A stretch of 64,000 bases of DNA from Rhynchopus euleeides (GCA_963210315.1 OY723317.1:1054001-1118000); one strand, 5' to 3'. Positions 44,857 to 56,517 are shown, counted from the stretch's first letter. Notes: a model not told the origin generated them from the letters alone. Numbers and translations: made by a program.

Positions 44857-47093
44857 TTACAACAATAAGTGGGTTGCTTCTGAGGCCCTGCTTCGAATAC
44901 CAAAGGGAACCAACAGGTCTTGCAGGGCAGGGCTGGCGTAGTCGTCGTTCTGCGCATTCGCACGCCGTGCAGCAAGCACGACCTCGCGGTCTGCCTGCAG
45001 CTCTGCACTGGCAAAACAAAGCATCGGAGGGGTGTGCACGTCCCCGCAGAAAGCAGCAAGAGCTGCCTGCCTGTTAGCGCGCACACTGTGACCTGCGTAG
45101 ATGAAGTTGTGCGGGTCGGAACGGATGGCAGCAAGTGCCACACTCAGGTCATCACGCAGAGCGGGGTCCATCTTGACGAACAGGGAGGGTTTCTTTTCGA
45201 GAGCTGCCAACACAACGTCCTGGTCCTGGCACAGCGGGCCAGTGATTTTGACGTACGTATCAGGAACGTTGCGGATTACCTGCATCACGAAGGATTTGTC
45301 CGCTTGCAGCGCCTCGCTCAGATCAACGAAGTTGACTTTCCTCCCCTGAAGTGCCTTCATGACGACCTCCTTGTCCTGCTGCAGTACCTCCTGGAGATCA
45401 CCGAACTTCACCTGATTCCTACGAAGTGCCTCGATGACGACCTCTTTGTCCTCCTGCAACGCCACGCTCAGTTGGAGAAAGTCATTCACCCGTCCCTGAG
45501 CAAGTGCATTCATGACGACCTCCTTGTCCTGCTGCAGGACCTCCAGGATATCATCGAACTTCACCTGATTCCAACCAAGTGCCACGATGACGACCTCTTT
45601 GTCCTGCTGCAACATCGCGTTCACTTGGCGGAAGTCCCTGACCTTGAGCAGGGCAAGTGCATACATGACAAGTTCCTTGTCCCCTCGCAGTGCCTCGCTG
45701 AGCTCACTGAACGGTACTGCATCCCTCCGAAGTGCCTCCATTGCGACCTCTTTGTCCTCCTGCAACGCCGCGCTCACTTCATGAAAATGATCCAGCCTGC
45801 CCCGAGCAAATGCCTCGATGACGACCTCTTTGTCCCCTCGCAGTGCCTCGCTGAGCTCACTGAACGGTACTGCATCCCTCCGAAGTGCCTCCATTGCGAC
45901 CTCTTTGTCCTCCTGCAACGCCGCGCTCACTTCATGAAAATGATCCAACCTGCCCCGAGCAAATGCCTCGATGACGACCTCTTTGTCCCCTCGCAGTGCC
46001 TCGCTTAGGTCACCGAACTTCACCGTTTTCTGCTTAAGGGCCTTCATAACGACCTCTTTATCTTGCTGCAGCGCCGCGCTCACTTGGTGAAAGTCCTCCA
46101 CCTTGCCGCAAGCAAGTGCCTGCACGACGACATCTTTGTCCCCCCGCAGTGCCTCGCTCAGCTCACCGAATCCTGCACTATGACGAAGTGCCTTCAGGAC
46201 GACCGTTTTGTCCTCTCGCAGTGCCTCGCTCAGCTCACCGAACTTCACAGCCTTCTTTCGAAGTGCCTTCACGACGACCTCTTTGTCTTGCTGCAACGCC
46301 ACGCTCAGTTGATGAAATTTCTTTAGCTTCTTACAAGCAAGGGCCTGCATGACGACATCTTTGTCCTCCTGCATTGCCTTGCTCACATCTGCCCACACCG
46401 CACTGTACTTCAGCGCTTCGAGCACGAACGCCTTGTCACCGAGCCACACAGCACGGTTTGTGCAGTGCGGCAAAGCAACAACCGCAACGCTGCGCTCTTC
46501 CTGCAGGCGTGTGCCCTCGACGTGGCGCCACATTGACATGTCCTGCTTCAACGCCGCGGCGACGACGTCTGCGTCTGAGCGCAGTGCGGCACTGGCCTGC
46601 AGGAAGGCGTTGGGATGGCACTTCATGTACTGCAGCATCACCTCCTTGTCGTCGTGCAGTGAGGGGTCCACCCAGTGTGGCGGGACGGTGGGGGTGTTTT
46701 TTTGCAGATCCTTTCGTCATCGACTTCGTCCTCTTCATCGGCATATTCCTTCATCTCGAGAGCGCGTGCCAGCACTGCCAGGACACACTCCCGGCGCTGG
46801 CGTGCCCACACTGGGATGTCGTTGATTGTGAGAGAACCGCTGCGCAGCCGTGGCACAACCCCCGCCACACCACGCACCACCGCGACCCGACACCCGCCTG
46901 AGAAGGCGGCGACGTTGCTGATGCGCTCCGCCTCGTCACACGCCACGCGCTGCCCGCCCACACTCAGCTCCACATCCTCCCCGAACCCGAGTGCCTCGCC
47001 GCACCGCCGCTTTACCTCAGACATCGTCGCATCGGGATCGATCTCCAGAGGCTCCTCACGCCCTGACAGCGTGTCGATGGCGTGCACCTCCAT
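44857..47093 (-). CDS. Ubiquitin-like domain plus DUF4116 repeats (one frame break)
   Basis: The start is the ATG at 47091-47093 (MEVHAIDTL), after an acceptor CCGGCAG. Residues 1-75 or so look like a ubiquitin fold (EVHAIDTLSGREEPLEIDPD, then TMSEVKRRCGEALG). A segment with LTINDIPVWARQRRECVLAV follows. The frame shifts at a run of seven T (46697-46703 on the plus strand); one extra base there joins it to a 605-codon frame carrying about a dozen DUF4116 repeats, of the type ALREDKTVVLKAL...F.ELSEAL. Span plus one base equals 746 codons, so an indel in the run (error or real) is the simplest reading; no splice sites fit. Two 51-codon repeats (45690-45990) are almost identical. The function of DUF4116 is unknown. 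Confidence 0.82.
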
Positions 47094-47952
47094 CACACAG
47101 GTGTGCTGAGATGTCTGCCGGAGGGTGTGTGCACGGTTAAGACAGAGTGACAGACAGCAACGCAAGGTGCAACGTGTGCTGACAGATGGTTTCCACCTGA
47201 TCGTACGTGGCAATTGCATGGTGGGCCATGAGCAGGGGGCGGTGCGAAGTCGCTCCTGTCCGGACTCGCGTCCCTTCTCCCCCTTGGTAGTCAAGCTCTT
47301 CGCTGCGGGAGGTAACGCCGAAGAAGCAACACACGCCACGCCTCTCAGCGGGAGGGCACTGCCAAGTGGACACCCTACAGGAGGATAGTTCTGTTGTAAC
47401 CACACACGGCGGCAGCGGTATGCCTGGTGACACGGTGCCACGGCGACAGGGGGACAGCAGATATTTCACGCACTCCCCCCCCCTCCCCCACCACTGGAGA
47501 ATATGGGCAAGTCCGTCACAGACCCCCCGCCCCCCACCCCTGCACAGCACACCATCAGGTGTGGTAGACCACAGCCCCGACGACGGGAAAAATACACCTC
47601 GGGTCACCCACAAAGCCACGCACCCCTCTGGGCAGCGGGGTTTGCAGCGGTTTTGCTGTGTATTAAAGGAATCTAAACCGCGAAACCCCACACACGATGC
47701 GAAGGGCTGCTCCGCAATCCGAGCCGCGCCCAACCCCTCAGGATCCGGCGATGCTGCCCCAGCTGCGCACCTGTTTTTCTGCCCACTTTCGAACAGCATT
47801 GTGTATCCCCCCGCCCCCCCCCGCGCCCTCTTCACCAATCTGCCGGTCTTCGGTGTTCCCCGAAGCCCGTCCTGACAGTGACTGTCCCCAGAGCTCTTTC
47901 GACAGGCGCTGTGTCCGTGCGTCAGCCATTCCGCCATTCGCTGTTCAGCGCA
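47094..47952. other. Intergenic, no gene seen
   Basis: Between two minus-strand genes. Contains no acceptor-linked frame and no shared repeat. Confidence 0.5.
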
Positions 47953-48447
47953 TTATAATAGCGCCTTTCCCGGCTTTCCATACGTCTGTATGCTGTGGAT
48001 ACTCCGCACTTCGATGTTGGAGTACCCGTCAACCGGAGCAAGGCCCCCGAACAGGGATTTCCCTGCCTCGAACACGACGTGCGCTTCCCTGCCTTTTTCT
48101 TCGCTGTCAGAGCCGGCCTGGCCTGCCAGGGTACGGATTCTATCCAGAGCTTGGCGCGTCTCCTCCTCGTGTGTCACCAGGATCCCGAAGTTCCCGCATG
48201 TCGGCTCCCAAGGGATCTCGTTCCGGTAGGCAACGGTATCCAGGCTGCTGAGGGGCAGATAGGTGTACCCAGCGAGCTCAAAAGGGCGCATTGCAAGAGG
48301 GACCCCCTGACGTGCGTCGTATTGGCCCCTGTACAGCTCCCGCTCAGCCAGCCCGGCCTGTTCGTGGAGTGTGGACCACACAGCAGCTGCAACCCCAGCG
48401 CATCCGGCACAAACAGCGCCGGCCGCAGCCTTGCCGAAGGAAGGCAT
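47953..48447 (-). CDS. Unknown 164-residue protein
   Basis: The start is the ATG at 48445-48447 (MPSFGKAAAG); a possible acceptor (GCCACCAG) lies 18 bases upstream. Residues 6-26 (AAAGAVCAGCAGVAAAVWSTL) form a small hydrophobic segment that could be a membrane anchor or targeting signal. The rest has a balanced composition (FELAGYTYLPLSSLDTVAYR, then NFGILVTHEEETRQALDRI) unlike frame shadows. The stop is the TAA at 47953-47955. Two C/D-like RNA copies lie upstream on the same strand. No family recognised. Confidence 0.72.
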   Translation of the reverse strand: MPSFGKAAAGAVCAGCAGVAAAVWSTLHEQAGLAERELYRGQYDARQGVPLAMRPFELAGYTYLPLSSLDTVAYRNEIPWEPTCGNFGILVTHEEETRQALDRIRTLAGQAGSDSEEKGREAHVVFEAGKSLFGGLAPVDGYSNIEVRSIHSIQTYGKPGKALL

Positions 48448-48601
48448 GTCTCACGGCAGCCCAGGCTGGTGGCAAAGCCTTGTGGATGGTGCGGTGAGGT
48501 CAGCAGGCAGGTGGGTGGGAAGGGGGGTGGGGGGTGAGGGGTGGTGCAAACGAAAAATGGGCGTGTGGGATTCGAGCGCAAAGGCAGGTGGTACTGATCG
48601 T

Positions 48602-48693
48602 CAATCAGCGAGCCAATAGATATCGAGACTCGTCACAGGGGCAAGCCCCTCTCGAACAGGTCTGTGAAAGAGATATGTGTGTCATCATCTTGC
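48602..48693 (-). ncRNA. C/D-box-like small RNA, copy A
   Basis: C box ATGATGA (48682-48688) and D box CTGA (48605-48608) on the minus strand. Internal hairpin AGGGGCTTGCCCCT and C'-like GTGACGA. Terminal stem CAA/TTG. Sits upstream of the 164-residue gene. Confidence 0.68.
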
Positions 48694-48876
48694 AGGGTGT
48701 GATGTGTTTGCGATGTGCTCTGTGCAGATAGCGGGATCACCCACAAGTCATGTGCACAACATCACTGCACCGGAGGCGAGAAGCGCGCCTTAGCGAGTAT
48801 GCGGGCAGTCGTGCAACAAAGCACAGAAGAGCAGCAAGGCCTTCTCCTTTCCAGGGCGGGAGAACAGGACATGGCA

Positions 48877-48969
48877 GCAATCAGCGAGCCAATAGATATC
48901 GAGACTCGTCACAGGGGCAAACCCCTCTCGAACAGGTCTGTGAAAGAGATATGTGTGTCATCATCTTGC
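48877..48969 (-). ncRNA. C/D-box-like small RNA, copy B
   Basis: C box 48958-48964 and D box 48881-48884; terminal stem GCAA/TTGC is complete. One base of the internal hairpin loop side differs from the other copies (GTTTG for GCTTG). About 276 bases from copy A, the typical spacing of a tandem snoRNA cluster. Confidence 0.68.
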
Positions 48970-50339
48970 AGGGTGTAGTGTGATGCTGAAGCTAAGCGGG
49001 TGAACAAAGGGACCCCCAGGAACCCCCTCCGGTGGCTCACTTTGCCAGGCCTGCCTGCTTGCTATATAGTACCCGAAAATGGCTCGAATCGATCAAACTT
49101 AATGGGGGGGGGGATTTCATAATTCGCGAGCCCTGTCTGTATGCTGTGTGTGTGTGTGTGCCCCATAAAAACTGTAGGTTGCAAAGCGGCACATTTCTCG
49201 ACACACAAAGCCACACGGAGCGCACGAAAGCCTCCCATGCCCCCTCAGACACGAGCGGGATGGGGAAAAGGGCGGAGGGGGGCCAGAGAACAGGCAATAG
49301 CTACAGCGAGCAACTCTTAACCCTGCCGGGGGCACGGTCGGACGGGCCACGGGGCTCAGAATGAGGGGGTGCAGTGCAAGGGCAAAGCAGGGCGGGGCGG
49401 GGGCAGTCTCGGAAAACCCCACCCACCCAGAGAATGGGGACGGGCGGCGGCGGCGGCGGCGGCGGCGGGGAGAGAGAGAGAGAGAGGCTGGCCCATACCG
49501 TGTGCTCCCCGGGCTCACCCCACCGCCACCTGATGCAGCCTCGTAGGAGGCTCTCACCCGACGGCGTCAGGCCATCCATCCCCGCCGTGGCGCAGCTGAA
49601 GCGCACCGCCTTAGAGGCGCATACCGGTTCCACCCCGGCACTGCCTGCCCAAAGGCCTAGGGTCGACCACGTGATCCCCACCGCTAACGCTGACGTTGAC
49701 GTGGGCGCCGCTGATCCGGACCCACCTTCTCCTACTACCTCCCCTCCCGACGGCGTGTCCGTTGACGCAGCCCTTCCCCAAAGGCCCCGTTCTGGTGCCT
49801 CTTCCTCCTCCGCCCGTGCGCGGTCACCGCACGCGCCTACAGGCTTCCGGGCCTACCTTAATCCTCCTTCCTCACGTAGCGCGTCACCGGGCGCTACAGA
49901 CCGTGTGGCGCCTGCGCCTCCTCCTCCTCCTGTGTCACTTCCCTCACCCCACCAGAGCAGCTCCTCTCTCAAACAAGGGGAGTCTACCGGGCCGCGGGCC
50001 CGCGTAGTTAAGTAGACGACACCCTTGGGGTGCGAGTATTTTCGTTTCGGGGATATTCACACTATAAGCATACGAGAGAGAGAGAGAGAGAGAGAGGAAA
50101 GAAACGATGAACGCATGAACAATGGGATGCAGGGCTGAGGCTGAGGCAGTTGCCACACATTGCGTGCCGCATGCCCCGGATCTGAGAAAGCGATAAGCTG
50201 TGGTGAGCAACGGGGTGGCTCTTTGGAGAGAGAGTGAGCGTGTGTGAGGGGAGCACGGCGGGTGGGTGCGAATCGCAGGGGTGCAGAGGCGTGAGGCGGA
50301 GGTGGTGGGGCGGGCGGCTGGGCAGCAGCTGGGAGATGA

Positions 50340-50665
50340 TGTGGGTGTGCAGTGCAGTGCAGTGCAGTGCAGTCTGGGAGAGCGGGCGGCGGGCGGCGGC
50401 GGCGGGGGATAAAGAAAAGGAAGCGATGGAGGAAAAGCAATGATGGGTGCAGGCGGGGGGGCTATGGTGGTGACGGTAGAACATCATGTAGGGATACGGC
50501 GAGATCCGGATATGGTGGGGCGAGTGGGCGGGCGGGCGGGCGGCAGGGCAGCAGCAGGGGAAGCAAACGCCGAACGAGGCTGGGGTAGCTGAGGAGGGTG
50601 TGCAGTGCAGGGCAATGCAGGGCAGCCTGGGAGAGCGGGCGGCGGGCGGCGGGGGAAAAAAGGAA
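50340..50665. repeat. Imperfect 250-bp direct duplication
   Basis: The order GTGTGCAGTGCAG, then CTGGGAGAGCGGGCGGCGGG, then a G run and an AAAGGAA-rich segment occurs at about 50345-50430 and again at about 50598-50665. Both are preceded by GGGCGGGCGG and GGCAGCAGC words. Confidence 0.5.
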
Positions 50666-51788
50666 CAAGGAAGGGGCAAGAGGAAGGCCATAAGGTGTGG
50701 GGGGGGGGGGGGGTGATAAGTAAGTTCAAAGACAAATGCTGTTCTATACATGGGGGGGGGGCTGAGAGTGCGGGAGAACGGCGAAAAAGAGCTGGGAGGG
50801 GTGGGGGTGGAGTGCGGTGGGATATGTGACATGTGCCAGATAAAGTGTCAGTGTGAGGAGGTGAGGTGCGTCAGGACCTCGAGAATGGATATATTAATAT
50901 CAACAAGCGCGACAACACACGGTTTGCGGGGGGCCGGGGGGCGGGGGTCTGAGTCACTCGGCGGGGAGGGGGAGGGGGGGGGGGATCGGGGAATCGGGAC
51001 CGGGATTTTTTTTGCGCAGAAAACAGCCAGGGTGACGAGCTGCTGCTGACAGCATCACTGAAGAGGGGGAGGGGGGGGGGTGAAATGACAGAGAGTCAGA
51101 CACAGCACACAGCACAGACTGAGAGGCATCGCCCCTCCCCCCCCCCCCCTCCCCAACCCAGCCCATGCGGGAGTGGGAAGAGGGGGGGGTGGGGGGAGCA
51201 AGCTCGAGCCGGAAGGGCGGACGGTGGGGGCGGGGTGGGGTCGTGTGGGGGGTGAGGTTTGCGAAGGGTCGCGAAGAGAGAGAGGCGAGCAGATGAGGTT
51301 ACAGAGGGAGGGAGGGAAAGGGGTGGGAGGGAAGGGGAAGGGGGTTTTTTTAATTATTTTGAACGATTTCTTTGGCGGGGGGGGGAGGGGGGGGGGAAAC
51401 CCACGCCAAAAAAACCGAACCCGGTGCGATGATGCCCTTTTCTTCTCACTCCCTCATCCCCGACTCACTTCTTCTTTCCCCCCGCTCATCTCACTTGCCC
51501 CCTCCCCCTCCCCCCCTCCCCCCCAACCTGAGTCCACATAACCACCACGGCACGGCGCCGGTTCCAATGACCAGCGACGACCCGGGGCAAACGGGAGATA
51601 GGGATGTCTGTCTTCCACAAATGTGCATGGGGGGTGTGGGGCATGACAGAATGATGCATTGATGTCAGAATATAAAGGCAAAAAAATAGGTGTGCCCCAG
51701 AGAGAGCTGCCCTCTCTCCCCCCTTCTCTCCCTCTCTTGGACGCAGTAGCGTGGCGTTTTAACAGCCAACCGGTAGGGGGGGGGGGAG

Positions 51789-51898
51789 GGGGGTCTTCGC
51801 TCAGAAGTGCAGAAACGTGAGAGAACATGAGCCGCCTCACAACACTTGGCTGTAAAGTGACACAGTTTGACACACAGTGGCACAGAGCGAATGCCCCC
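51789..51898 (+). repeat. 110-bp hairpin-ended repeat, copy 3
   Basis: Ends GGGGTCTTCGCTC and GAGCGAATGCCCCC are complementary, and the GTGACACAGTTTGACACAC segment is identical to the other two copies. Confidence 0.6.
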
Positions 51899-52663
51899 GT
51901 AACCTCAACACAACCTCAACCGCAACAACAACCTACTAAACACGTTCTCTCTCTCTCTCTCTCTCATCACCCTCTCCCCTCCCCCCTTTGGGGAGGAGGA
52001 TTTTTTTGGAGGGGGGGCGGGTGGAGGTGGCATTAAAGTCGAAGTAAAGGATGATCTCCCTTCACGAGCTATGCGGGTTGTGTCCGAGAGGGGGTGGGGC
52101 TGAGGGTGAAGGGTGAAGGGTAAAGGTAGTGTCTGAGAGGAACCCTTGTGTGTGTGTGTGTGTGTGTGTGTGCGGGCTGATGGGGGGGGTGTGGAGATTA
52201 AAAGGAGGTTAACGGGAAGGGGAGTTGGGGAGGGTGCCTGGATCAACACGCCCCCCACACACATTTTCCCCTCCCACCCCCCCCCCCCCCGCCGTTTCCT
52301 TCATTTCCCCCCCTTCCCTCATCTCGCGAGGCGGAGCATCGAACGGATCTGGCTGCCACCCCGCCCAGGCAAGAGCATGGGGGGGGTTTTTTTGGATACC
52401 TTCTTGTCAGCGACCTTCCGTCCACTGCTATATAAGAATATGTGTGTGTGTCTGTGCATTCACCTCTGCCGCACCCATGCGCAAATCGTTTCCCGTATGT
52501 GGCGGGTGGGTGGGGGGGGGTGGGGAAGGTTGGTTCGAGGGGGGGGTGGGTTACAAATACTCATTCAGGTTAGCAGGCAATGTTTGCCTGGTCGGTTCAG
52601 GGGGGGGGGGGGGGGGGTGGGGGGTGGACCTCCCTTCGCCTTGACACTCACCTCTCGGCGGAC

Positions 52664-53733
52664 CTACTGGCAGCGGAACGTCTCAGAGCACACCATGGCG
52701 CCGTTGGCGGACGGGGTCAGGTACTCCAGCCTGCGCTGCCTGTGGTGGGGGTGTGGTGTGGTGTGGTGGTGTTCGTGTGTGCCGATGGCAGAAAAAGATG
52801 CGTTGGGGTTTTTCGGGGGGGTGGGGGTGGGTGGGTGGGTGGGTGGGTGTGATTACCACCCCCGTCCCCCCTCCTCCTCTCCCCTCCCCCCACCCCGATC
52901 ACACCACCCCCCTCCGCTGATGCGGTCTGCGGCACACCCCTCTCGCCCCCTTCCCTATATCCCCTATATCCCCCCAACATACTTCCCGTGCAGCGAGCAT
53001 GTGCCGAGGGTCGTGGGGTCCACGACCTTCACCTTGCACCGGTCCTGCTCAGTGCAGGTCAGGCGCCCGTCAGCGCCCATCGTCAGCGACGCCATGGAGC
53101 GGCGCTTCTGGTGCACGGCGCAGGTCTGCTGTTGCACGCCGGCAGCGCCAGCACCGCCCGCCTGGCGGCCAGCCCCGGGGAGGTTGAACCCGGTGGGGCG
53201 GCCACCGCCGATGAGCCCGAGGAGCGCGTCGTTCGACAGGCCCAGGGAGCCACCGCCGTAGGGGTTGAACTGGTTGCCCATCGACAGCTGCTGCAGAAGC
53301 ATGCCCTGCCCTGCGGCGTCGGGGCGGCGCTCGCCCGTCACCTTGCAGCGTGCCTCAGGGAGGCACTCCCACTGGGGGCCGGACAGCGTCGCCACCTGGT
53401 ACAGCTGGCTGGGGCCACGGCGCTTGCCGTGCGCGTGGCACACCTCGCTTGCCTCAGGGTGGATGATGGCGTGGCCAGCAGCGGCCAGCTCCTTCGACGT
53501 GCGCACCCCAGGTGCCACGGGGGTGGTGCCAGTGGACACCTTGCAGGGGTTGATGGACTTGCAGCTGCAGGGTGGTGGGGGTGGTGGGTATACCCCTTCG
53601 CCCCATGTCATTTTGCACAATCTCAAAACCTCGGCGATATGACCCTGCAAACATACCGGTACTCGCCGGGCGCAACCTCATCCAGGTTCGCCAGCGTGCG
53701 GGTCTTCCCGTGGGTGGTGCAACGCATCGACAT
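52664..53733 (-). CDS. Protein with four C-x2-H...C...C modules, paralog A
   Basis: Exons 53657-53733, 52983-53564 and 52664-52739 give 244 residues in one frame. Both introns start GTATGTT and end AG. An acceptor (TTCCGCAG) lies 34 bases upstream of the ATG. Each of four modules follows C-x2-H-[GQ]-K-x-R, about 10-15 residues, an aromatic or aliphatic residue, x-C, 4-5 residues, C-[KQ]: CTTHGKTR...YRCKSINPCK, CHAHGKRR...WECLPEARCK, CAVHQKRR...LTCTEQDRCK and CSLHGKQRR...MVCSETFRCQ. The CHCC set probably binds zinc. A Gly/Leu/Gln linker separates modules 2 and 3. A nucleic-acid-binding role is plausible from the basic patches but unproven. Paralogous to the gene at 58066-59642. Confidence 0.85.
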
Positions 53734-54945
53734 CTTGTTGGGTTTGGTCTGGGGTAATGACTTGACGCTGCGGAAGGGAGGTGCGTGGGGGTGTGAGTGG
53801 CTATATTTTTTTTATCGCATTCTGCACCCCCCCCCCCCCCGACAACCTGAGATCTCACGTCGCGGAGGATAAGAGTATGGCCCTCACGTGTGCCAGGAGG
53901 ATACACATCAAGGTAAGTCTCAAAAACGCCGCCGACCATATTCAAAACTGCTCAAAAACGGGCTCAAGGATGACGCCACAGGGGTGGGGTGGGTGGGGGC
54001 GGAGCGGTAGATGGGTTGCCGGGGCTGCTGTATCCTAGAGGGCCTGCCCGCTCGAGAGCACCTCACGCAGAGATGTGTGCCAGCCACACTGCTGCTGTCG
54101 CGACTATACCCAACCCCCTCTTGCCTCTGTCCGCATGGCATTTTTTTTTGATTAGAATATTGTTATGCCCTACGTCACGCACAGCAGCCCACCACCTCCC
54201 CACACACACACTTCCTACGTCGGGCATCGGCCCAGACCACGACCAGGGTGAAGGTAAGCGACCCAGGCCTAACGTGCGCCCTTCCTGGGAACCCAGCTTG
54301 GCACCTGCTAATTGCTTTTACTTTCTTGGATTGGGGGTGGGGAATTTGGGGGGGGGGTTGTTGAAGAGGAGAAAAATATCAGGGGGGGGGGGGGGGGGTT
54401 ATCGCTCCCTGCTGGTGGCAGGTCGGGGTAGTGTAGGGAGGGGGGGGTGGGGGGTGGATAGTGGGTAGTCGGGAGCCTCGGAGATCGATGTTTTGGTGTG
54501 CGTCAGTTATTTAGTCGGTTTTCAGCACCATGGGGGGGGGCCACTATCGACAGACCCATGGCTGCTTTTTAGCTGTTGTGCCAACGCCGGTTGGCTCCCT
54601 TCACATCTTTCTCGCACGGCCCTCCCACAACCCTCCCCCCCCTCCCCCCCCCCCAGCGCCCCACGCCGCCGTGTGCATTTGAACAAAATGAACAAATTGA
54701 AAATTGCAGTGTTTCCTTCTTCAACCGCGCTGCTGATTTTAGCACACACACACACACACACACACACTGGGCTTTGACAGAGAAAATTTTCTCATCACCC
54801 AACCGCCAGACGTCAACACCGCCTTTGGGGGTGGGTGGGGAGGAAGAACGGGGGGGAAACGGGGTGGGGGATGGGGGAGGGTAGGGGGGGGGGGGGGGGT
54901 TCTGGGGGGGGGGGATATCGTTTTCGCAACTCACATCATTTGACA
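53734..54945. other. Intergenic
   Basis: Low-complexity with a C run near 53830, G runs near 54381 and 54890, and a CA repeat near 54745-54768. No gene was seen. Confidence 0.5.
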
Positions 54946-55924
54946 CACGGTGGGATCTTGTAAATTTTACATGTAAAAATACCGATTTTTACATGTATTA
55001 TACATGTATAATACTTGCATGTCAACTATTATACATGTATAATACATGTAAATGCCTGAAATATACATGTAAAATACATGTATATCAAGCAAAAATACAT
55101 GTATAATAGTTGCATGTCAACTATTATACATGTATTTTTACTTGATATACATGTATTTTACATGTATAATACTTGTCATGCAAGTATTATACATGTAAAA
55201 TACTTGCACGACAAGTAAAATACATGTATAATACTTGCATGACAAGTAAAATACTTGCATGCAAGTAAAATACATGTATTTTACTTGCATGCAAGTGTTT
55301 TACTTGTCATGCAAGTATTTTACATGTATAATACTTGCATGACAAGTATTATACATGTAAAATACATGTAAATGCATGAAATATACATGTAAAATACATG
55401 TATATCAAGTAAAAATACATGTATAATAGTTGACATGCAACTATTATACATGTATTTTTACTTGATATACATGTATTTTACATGTATAATACTTGTCATG
55501 CAAGTATTATACATGTAAAATACTTGCACGACAAGTAAAATACATGTATAATACTTGCATGACAAGTAAAATACTTGCATGCAAGTAAAATACATGTATT
55601 TTACTTGCATGCAAGTGTTTTACTTGTCATGCAAGTATTTTACATGTATAATACTTGCATGACAAGTATTATACATGTAAAATACATGTAAATGCATGAA
55701 ATATACATGTAAAATACATGTATATCAAGTAAAAATACATGTATAATAGTTGACATGCAACTATTATACATGTATTTTTACTTGATATACATGTATTTTA
55801 CATGTATATTTCAGGCATATACATGTATTATACATGTATAATAGTTGACATGCAAGTATTATACATGTATAATACATGTAAAAATCAGTATTTTTACATG
55901 TAAAATTTACAAGATCCCACCGTG
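54946..55924. mobile_element. AT-rich palindromic element 3 (uninterrupted)
   Basis: CACGGTGGGATCTTGTAAAT ends, flanked by CA on both sides (54944-54945 and 55925-55926). At 979 bp it is the only copy without an insertion. It includes two nearly identical 320-bp tandem units (from about 55141 and 55461), so its length may vary by unit number. All internal words are self-complementary, predicting a multi-arm fold in single-stranded form. Confidence 0.87.
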
Positions 55925-56517
55925 CAGGCACAGCGGGGGGGGGGGGGTTGCTGCAAAAATAAAGTCCCCGATCCCCCCGCGGCTATGTTTTTTGTTCCGC
56001 AATGTGGCGTCGTATTGTGTTGTTGAAGCTGCTTGTGGTTTTGTCTGGCGGGTGTTGCAGAGGGAGCGGGGAGGGGGGGTGGATTTTGTTTTTGGTCCAT
56101 ACCGGCAACGTCTAGAGAAGGCGTATGGGAAACGAGGGGAAGGCTATGGATGCATACGGTATATATTTGGTTTTGGAGACCGGGGTTGGCAGTCAGTGAA
56201 GGGGAAATGGGGTACACCCCTCGATTTTTCGAACCGGGTAGTGGAGGGCCCCCTGTCATCCGAAGCAATCATTGCAGATAAAGAGTCGTGGTGATAAGCA
56301 TACTCACGATAAGGAAGAGGAATGGGAAGAGGAAAATCATGTTTTTTTTGCACCCCGCGCGCGATTCGCAAAGGGCACCCTCTGCTGTGATTTTTTTGGG
56401 GGGGAGGGGGGGCAACCGTTCTGTACTTTTTTCTGCTGGTTTCTTTTTCCGACCGACTCGCGCGGCAAATAAAAGGAAAACCAGCCACACACACCGAACC
56501 AACCAGTGTAGTCAGGC
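55925..56517. other. Intergenic
   Basis: Mixed sequence with G and T runs; no gene was seen. Confidence 0.5.

Larger units (their letters stand above)
48970..52663. other. Intergenic, 3.7 kb, strongly low-complexity
   Basis: Contains a GGC repeat (49443-49468), GA repeats (49470-49486, 50079-50097), GCAGT repeats (50348-50372), a CT run (51946-51964) and a GT run (52147-52172), plus many G runs. A 642-base open frame on the plus strand (49374-50015) is Pro/Ser-rich and unsupported. No convincing gene. Confidence 0.45.

Noticed and set aside
49588..49645. tRNA-like string (GTGGCGCAGCTGAAGCG ... GGTTCCACCCC)
   Set aside because: A-box and T-loop-like words are present, but the acceptor stem does not pair and the anticodon stem has only three pairs.
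49374..50015. Plus-strand 213-codon open frame, Pro/Ser/Arg-rich
   Set aside because: Opposite strand to all host genes, runs through GGC and GA repeats, no motif and no acceptor near an ATG. It could be part of a mobile element, but nothing confirms it.
54946..55924. CRISPR-like array reading of the AT-rich repeats
   Set aside because: Units are palindromic words without unique spacers, and the context is eukaryotic.
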